Below, piece by piece: positions 18,825-21,788 of a DNA stretch of 21,788 nt. Position numbers and translations under genes: made by a program. The stretch lies in contig KZ627153.1 of NCBI GenBank assembly GCA_002917775.1, positions 728,709 through 750,496 on the forward strand, read 5' to 3'. Source of the stretch: Glaciozyma antarctica PI12 (taxonomy: Eukaryota; Basidiomycota; Microbotryomycetes; Kriegeriales; Camptobasidiaceae). The number at the start of each line of letters is the position of its first letter. Position 1 is the first letter of the stretch. The notes below the pieces were generated by a model that worked only from the letters and a program-made list of their open reading frames with translations, did no database searches and was not told the origin of the DNA.

Positions 18825-19569
18825 TGCTGAGGATGTGGTAGGAAAGGAAGAGGCGAAAGGGCTGAGAGGACGCCTTTCTTCCTCCTGCTTTCGTGTCAGT
18901 GTTGAACCTGCTCAGAGGACGAGAACGAGATGGATTCTAAGGTCAGCAGGAAGTACCGTACTCTCTCTACCATCTGCTCCAAGTGGCGCAGCTGCAGCAC
19001 CAACACACCAACTCGCTCGCCGCCTCTTTCTTCTGGCGTCTCTGGCCCGCAAAAACCTCAGCCACTGCTTTAAAGGACGGTGTGGAGCAAGCGCAGCTCT
19101 AAGGAATCGCTTTGTGCAGGATTGACGAGCTGGAGAAGTCGACGAGACGTCACACAGCTCAGTCGGCGTACTCGAAGGGCTCCCAAACGTCTGCTCGGGT
19201 CTCAAAACGAGCGAGATGGGACGAAGACGATGTGCAGCGAAGGGGACAGCAGGTGTGGGAGGAGGTGGAGGAGGTGGGGAAGAGGTAGCCGGTGCAGCAA
19301 ATGGAGGTCGAGGTTGGAGGGCAGGGGCGACGACGAGGGAAGCATCCGAAGCTGTCGTCGTATCTCATGAACGATGAGCTGGGGCCTCCGTCAACTGGGT
19401 GGATACAATGGGAAGGGAGAGGATAGTGACTAGTCCACCTTTGGGATACGCCAGACTCAAGAGCAGCTGAGGCCAACGTCGACTCGTGCGGAGAACATCC
19501 GAGCCTCTGACGCGTCCTTCTCCCATGCAATCAATCACCATTCCAGCCCTCCCATGCTTCGTGCCCCGC
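18825..19569. other. Region with one uncertain coding segment
   Basis: The left end is the upstream region of the small one-TM gene. A possible plus-strand gene lies at 18932-19288. From 19289 to 19569 I see only weak open frames, some with coding-like words (SVNWVDTMGRERIVTS in plus frame at about 19385-19435), and the 3' UTR of the four-TM gene. Confidence 0.4.
18932..19288 (+). CDS. Candidate unmodelled gene segment, acidic/charged C terminus
   Basis: From 19120 to 19288 the frame reads RIDELEKSTRRHTAQS, then KRARWDEDDVQRRGQQVWEE and ends VGKR before TAG, with coding-like codon use. It follows a good CAG acceptor ending at 19119. A GTGTGG donor at 19080 would join it to an upstream frame ending SHCFKGR, but another upstream frame starting at the ATG at 18932 (GTCAGC intron, then HTNSLAASFFWRLWP) also looks coding and does not join in phase. 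An indel or a different splice pattern is likely. The charged amphipathic C terminus recalls small MICOS-type proteins, but this is not a real identification. Confidence 0.28.
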
Positions 19570-20011
19570 TTACTTCGTCGCCAATCCAGTCGCCACGAGC
19601 AACAACAGCGTCGCGCTCAGTGCCTTGGGAGGTGTCTGGGTCAACCCCCAGATCGTGAACGCGTGCATGCTCGACTGGACGAGGAGGGTCACCCAATCCA
19701 ACGGCGTAAAGTTCTGCGACTTGGCGAGGCGGAGGTAATTGAGGCCTGCGCGTCCTGGGTGAGCCGGGAGTCTGAAGTGGGGGAGGGGACCGACCGAAGA
19801 CGGCGTAGCCGAAGCAGCCTTGGTACCAGCCCCCTAGAGCGGTGGTAGCAGCCAGTCCAGTGAGCTGAGGAGCGAGCTAGGAGGGGTTCGTTAGGCGCGC
19901 GTTCGTCCTGGATCAGCTTGAGGAGCGCACCTCCTTCAGTCCCATCTGGAGGTGTCCGACCGAGCTGAGGAGCGCGATCACGCCGGCGAGCTGAAGGGGC
20001 TTGGATGTCAT
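19570..20011 (-). CDS. Small four-TM membrane protein of unknown function, 3 exons
   Basis: Exons (minus): 20011-19931, 19876-19795, 19745-19570; 112 aa. Four hydrophobic segments are visible: PLQLAGVIALLSSVGHLQMG, GLAATTALGGWYQGCFGYAV, LDWVTLLVQSSMHAFTIWGL and ALSATLLLLVATGLA. The GHLQMGLKE motif between TM1 and TM2 resembles a group of uncharacterised small fungal membrane proteins; no function is known to me. Intron 2 has an unusual GTCGGT donor and two in-phase acceptors nine bases apart (ending 19755 and 19746); the second sits at a better distance from the CTCAC branch. The stop TAA overlaps a GTAAGC donor-like sequence, so a longer form cannot be fully excluded. The gene diverges from the TANGO2-like gene. 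Confidence 0.7.
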
Positions 20012-20339
20012 CTGATGTTGCTGCTGGATAGGTTTGGAAAGAGGGTGGAAAGGGAGAGGACAAGTGAGGAGCGGAAGATAGGATGCCGGTTAGGCCGGGC
20101 GACTTCAGGGGAGGTCGGGAAGCGGGAGGAGGAGCGTCTACTGCTCCAGAGTGCTCGAAGAGCTTGTAGGAGAATAGAGCAGACCTTGATACGTAGACGG
20201 AACAAAGACAAGAGGGCGAGAGGGAATCCCCGTCGAGCGTTGAACGTTGAGCTCGAGCTGCAGCTGCTCGGCTATTCCTCTCTCTCCCGCCTACCGCCCG
20301 CCCTTCGCCAGCAGCCTCACCTCCAGACCAGCCTACAAG
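20012..20339. promoter_or_regulatory. Divergent promoter region, four-TM gene and TANGO2-like gene
   Basis: The 328 nt between the two start codons must hold both promoters. No clear TATA box was found. The right end is a short CT/CA-rich leader before the TANGO2 start. No gene is seen within. Confidence 0.4.
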
Positions 20340-21587
20340 ATGTGTATCATCTTCTGGAGTCAGACCACTGAGCCCTACGAGCTGTACGCTCACTTGCACC
20401 TCGTCCTGGTCCCTGAGCTAACCCCGCACTCTCCAGCGTCCTCGCCGCCAACCGAGACGAGTTCCTCCACCGCCCAACCACTTCAGCAGCCTGGCACGCC
20501 TTCGCCCTCCCCCTCTCAGCCCACTCCAACTCCCCTAGCGCAATCCATCGCATCCTCTCCGGCTTGGACCTCGAAGCAGGCGGCACCTGGCTCGGCATCT
20601 CCCTCCCCCTTCCTTCGCCCGCCGCCCCACGCCTACGCTTTGGAACACTCACCAACTACACCGAACCGATCGTTTGTTCCGACCGACCTACGCGCGGGAA
20701 CTTGGTCAAAGACTATCTCGTCGGGGACGCATCCTTGGAGAGCTACTTGGCCGAGGTGGAGCGGACGAAGGAGGTTTACGCGGGGTTCAATTTGCTGCTG
20801 GGGGAGCTGGATGCGTCGGGAAAGTTTAGGATGGGCTACGCTTCGAATAGGGAGAAGGACGGAGCCGAGGCGCGTGTGTTGCCGGTCGTGCGTGAGGCAG
20901 CGGTCGCGGGTTTGTCGAACGATACGCTTGGAGAGCCGGCGATGCGGGAAACGGAGTGGCCAAAGGTGCAGAGTGGTTGCGCTGCGTTCGAGGCGGCGAC
21001 GCTGAAAGCTGCCGAGGAGGAGCAGTTGGTCGAGGGTCTCTGGACCGTTCTCAGGCGCGTCCCTTCCCTCGCTCATCCTCCCTTTTAGCTAACAAGATTT
21101 TGACAGCACCGCCAATCCTGTTCCGATATCCCACCGCTCCTTTCTCCGTCACACTGTCCTAGTCCGACCGACCTTACTCGATCCCACGGCGCCCTTCCCC
21201 GCTATCCACCCTCCCTTCCCCTCCGCCTCGTCCTTCCCCGACTCTCCAGCTCCCTCCGTTCTCCCTCCTCCAGAAGAACTTCATGAAGAAGGAACGAACG
21301 GCGGACATTGGTACGCGACGCGCGTGCAGACGGTCCTGCTCGTAGAGAGGGAGAGTGAGGGAAGTGTGCGGATTGTGATGCGGGAGCGAGATGCGTATCT
21401 ACTGGACGAAGAGACGGGGAAGCCGAGGTGGAGTGGGGAGGAGCGCCGGTTTGAATTTGGGGTTTGGGGTGTCTGGGGCACAGGCGCTGGCGAGCAAAGA
21501 AGACTTCACTGTTGGTCTCTCTGCAGCGGTTTTAATCCCTGCTTTTTCTCTTCCTGTAAAATATGCTACGACGCCATGCTGGAGTAG
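20340..21587 (+). CDS. TANGO2/NRDE family protein, 3 exons, GC-AG second intron
   Basis: Homologue of TANGO2 (Ser/Thr-rich NRDE protein), linked to heme trafficking and lipid homeostasis in animals; the yeast protein is little studied. Exons: 20340-20383, 20437-21054, 21107-21587; 380 aa. The N terminus MCIIFW with Cys2 is the family signature, followed after intron 1 by VLAANRDEFLHRPT, the NRDE motif. Further marks are WLGISL, FGTLTNY, RGNLVKDYL, YAGFNLLLG and, in exon 3, the TVLLVERE and RRFEF strands. Intron 2 can keep the frame only with a GC donor (AG/GCGCGT at 21055), giving VLSTANPVPISHRSFLRHTV as expected for the family. The last ~45 residues after RRFEFGV are Cys-rich and not family-like, so the true end may differ. 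Confidence 0.88.
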
Positions 21588-21788
21588 CTGGCTCGCTCGC
21601 AATCCGCCCGTCTGGCCTGATCTTGCTGAGCTGCTCCCCGACCTAGGTCGAGGTGTTTCCTTGCAAATAGCTCAGCGATCACGACCGTATAGGCAAGTAT
21701 CAAGGTGCCAGAACAGCGGAGCAAGCGCGGAACCTGGGGGACCGGAGGAACCGACATCAGCGCTCGCTCGCTCGGAATCCGCCAATCT
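21588..21788. other. 3' flank, no gene seen
   Basis: The last 201 bases contain only short open frames without splice or domain support and are probably the TANGO2 3' UTR and spacer. Confidence 0.4.

Noticed and set aside
1-21788. CRISPR arrays, insertion sequences, transposons, viral genes
   Set aside because: No direct-repeat arrays, terminal inverted repeats, or transposase, integrase or reverse-transcriptase motifs were seen on either strand.

Overview
The window looks like a piece of nuclear genome from a GC-rich basidiomycete yeast. Genes are dense, lie on both strands and are cut by many short introns (mostly 45-70 nt) with GCTAAC/GCTGAC branch sites. Donors are mostly GTGCGT, GTACGT or GTTCGT. 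This style, with the protein families present, suggests a red yeast of the Rhodotorula/Sporidiobolales type. That placement is inference; no rRNA or other taxonomic marker is present.

Layout. 1-91: a possible 3' remnant of a Pol III gene. 630-2723 (+): ERV46/ERGIC3 cargo receptor, 12 exons. 3302-5360 (+): cyclopropane-fatty-acid-synthase type methyltransferase, 11 exons. 5786-6233 (-): small Grg1-like stress protein whose start codon is split by an intron. 6824-9330 (-): ferric reductase/NADPH-oxidase type flavocytochrome, 16 exons, probably with a signal peptide further upstream. 10002-12481 (-): amino-acid/GABA/choline type APC permease, 15 exons. 13153-14865 (+): FAD-dependent amine-oxidase-like protein (COG2907 type). 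15386-16432 (-): F-box-like protein. 16660-17932 (+): dienelactone hydrolase. 18339-18824 (-): small one-TM protein with a possible extension past its stop. 18932-19288 (+): uncertain coding segment. 19570-20011 (-): small four-TM protein. 20340-21587 (+): TANGO2/NRDE protein.

The most interesting combination is the CFA-synthase-type methyltransferase together with the COG2907-type flavoprotein. Plant cyclopropane synthases carry these as two halves of one polypeptide, and bacteria often place them side by side. Here they are separate genes on the same strand about 8 kb apart, with a heme/FAD reductase and a permease between them. A lipid-methylation and oxidation module is a reasonable hypothesis, not a demonstrated one.

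Several conserved genes (ERV46, permease, F-box gene, and the likely ends of the reductase and flavoprotein) need one-base corrections to keep their family reading frame, while others (CFA synthase, dienelactone hydrolase, the reductase core) are perfectly in frame. This fits residual assembly indels better than widespread pseudogenization, but the sequence alone cannot decide. Exon borders were set by hand from splice signals and family conservation.
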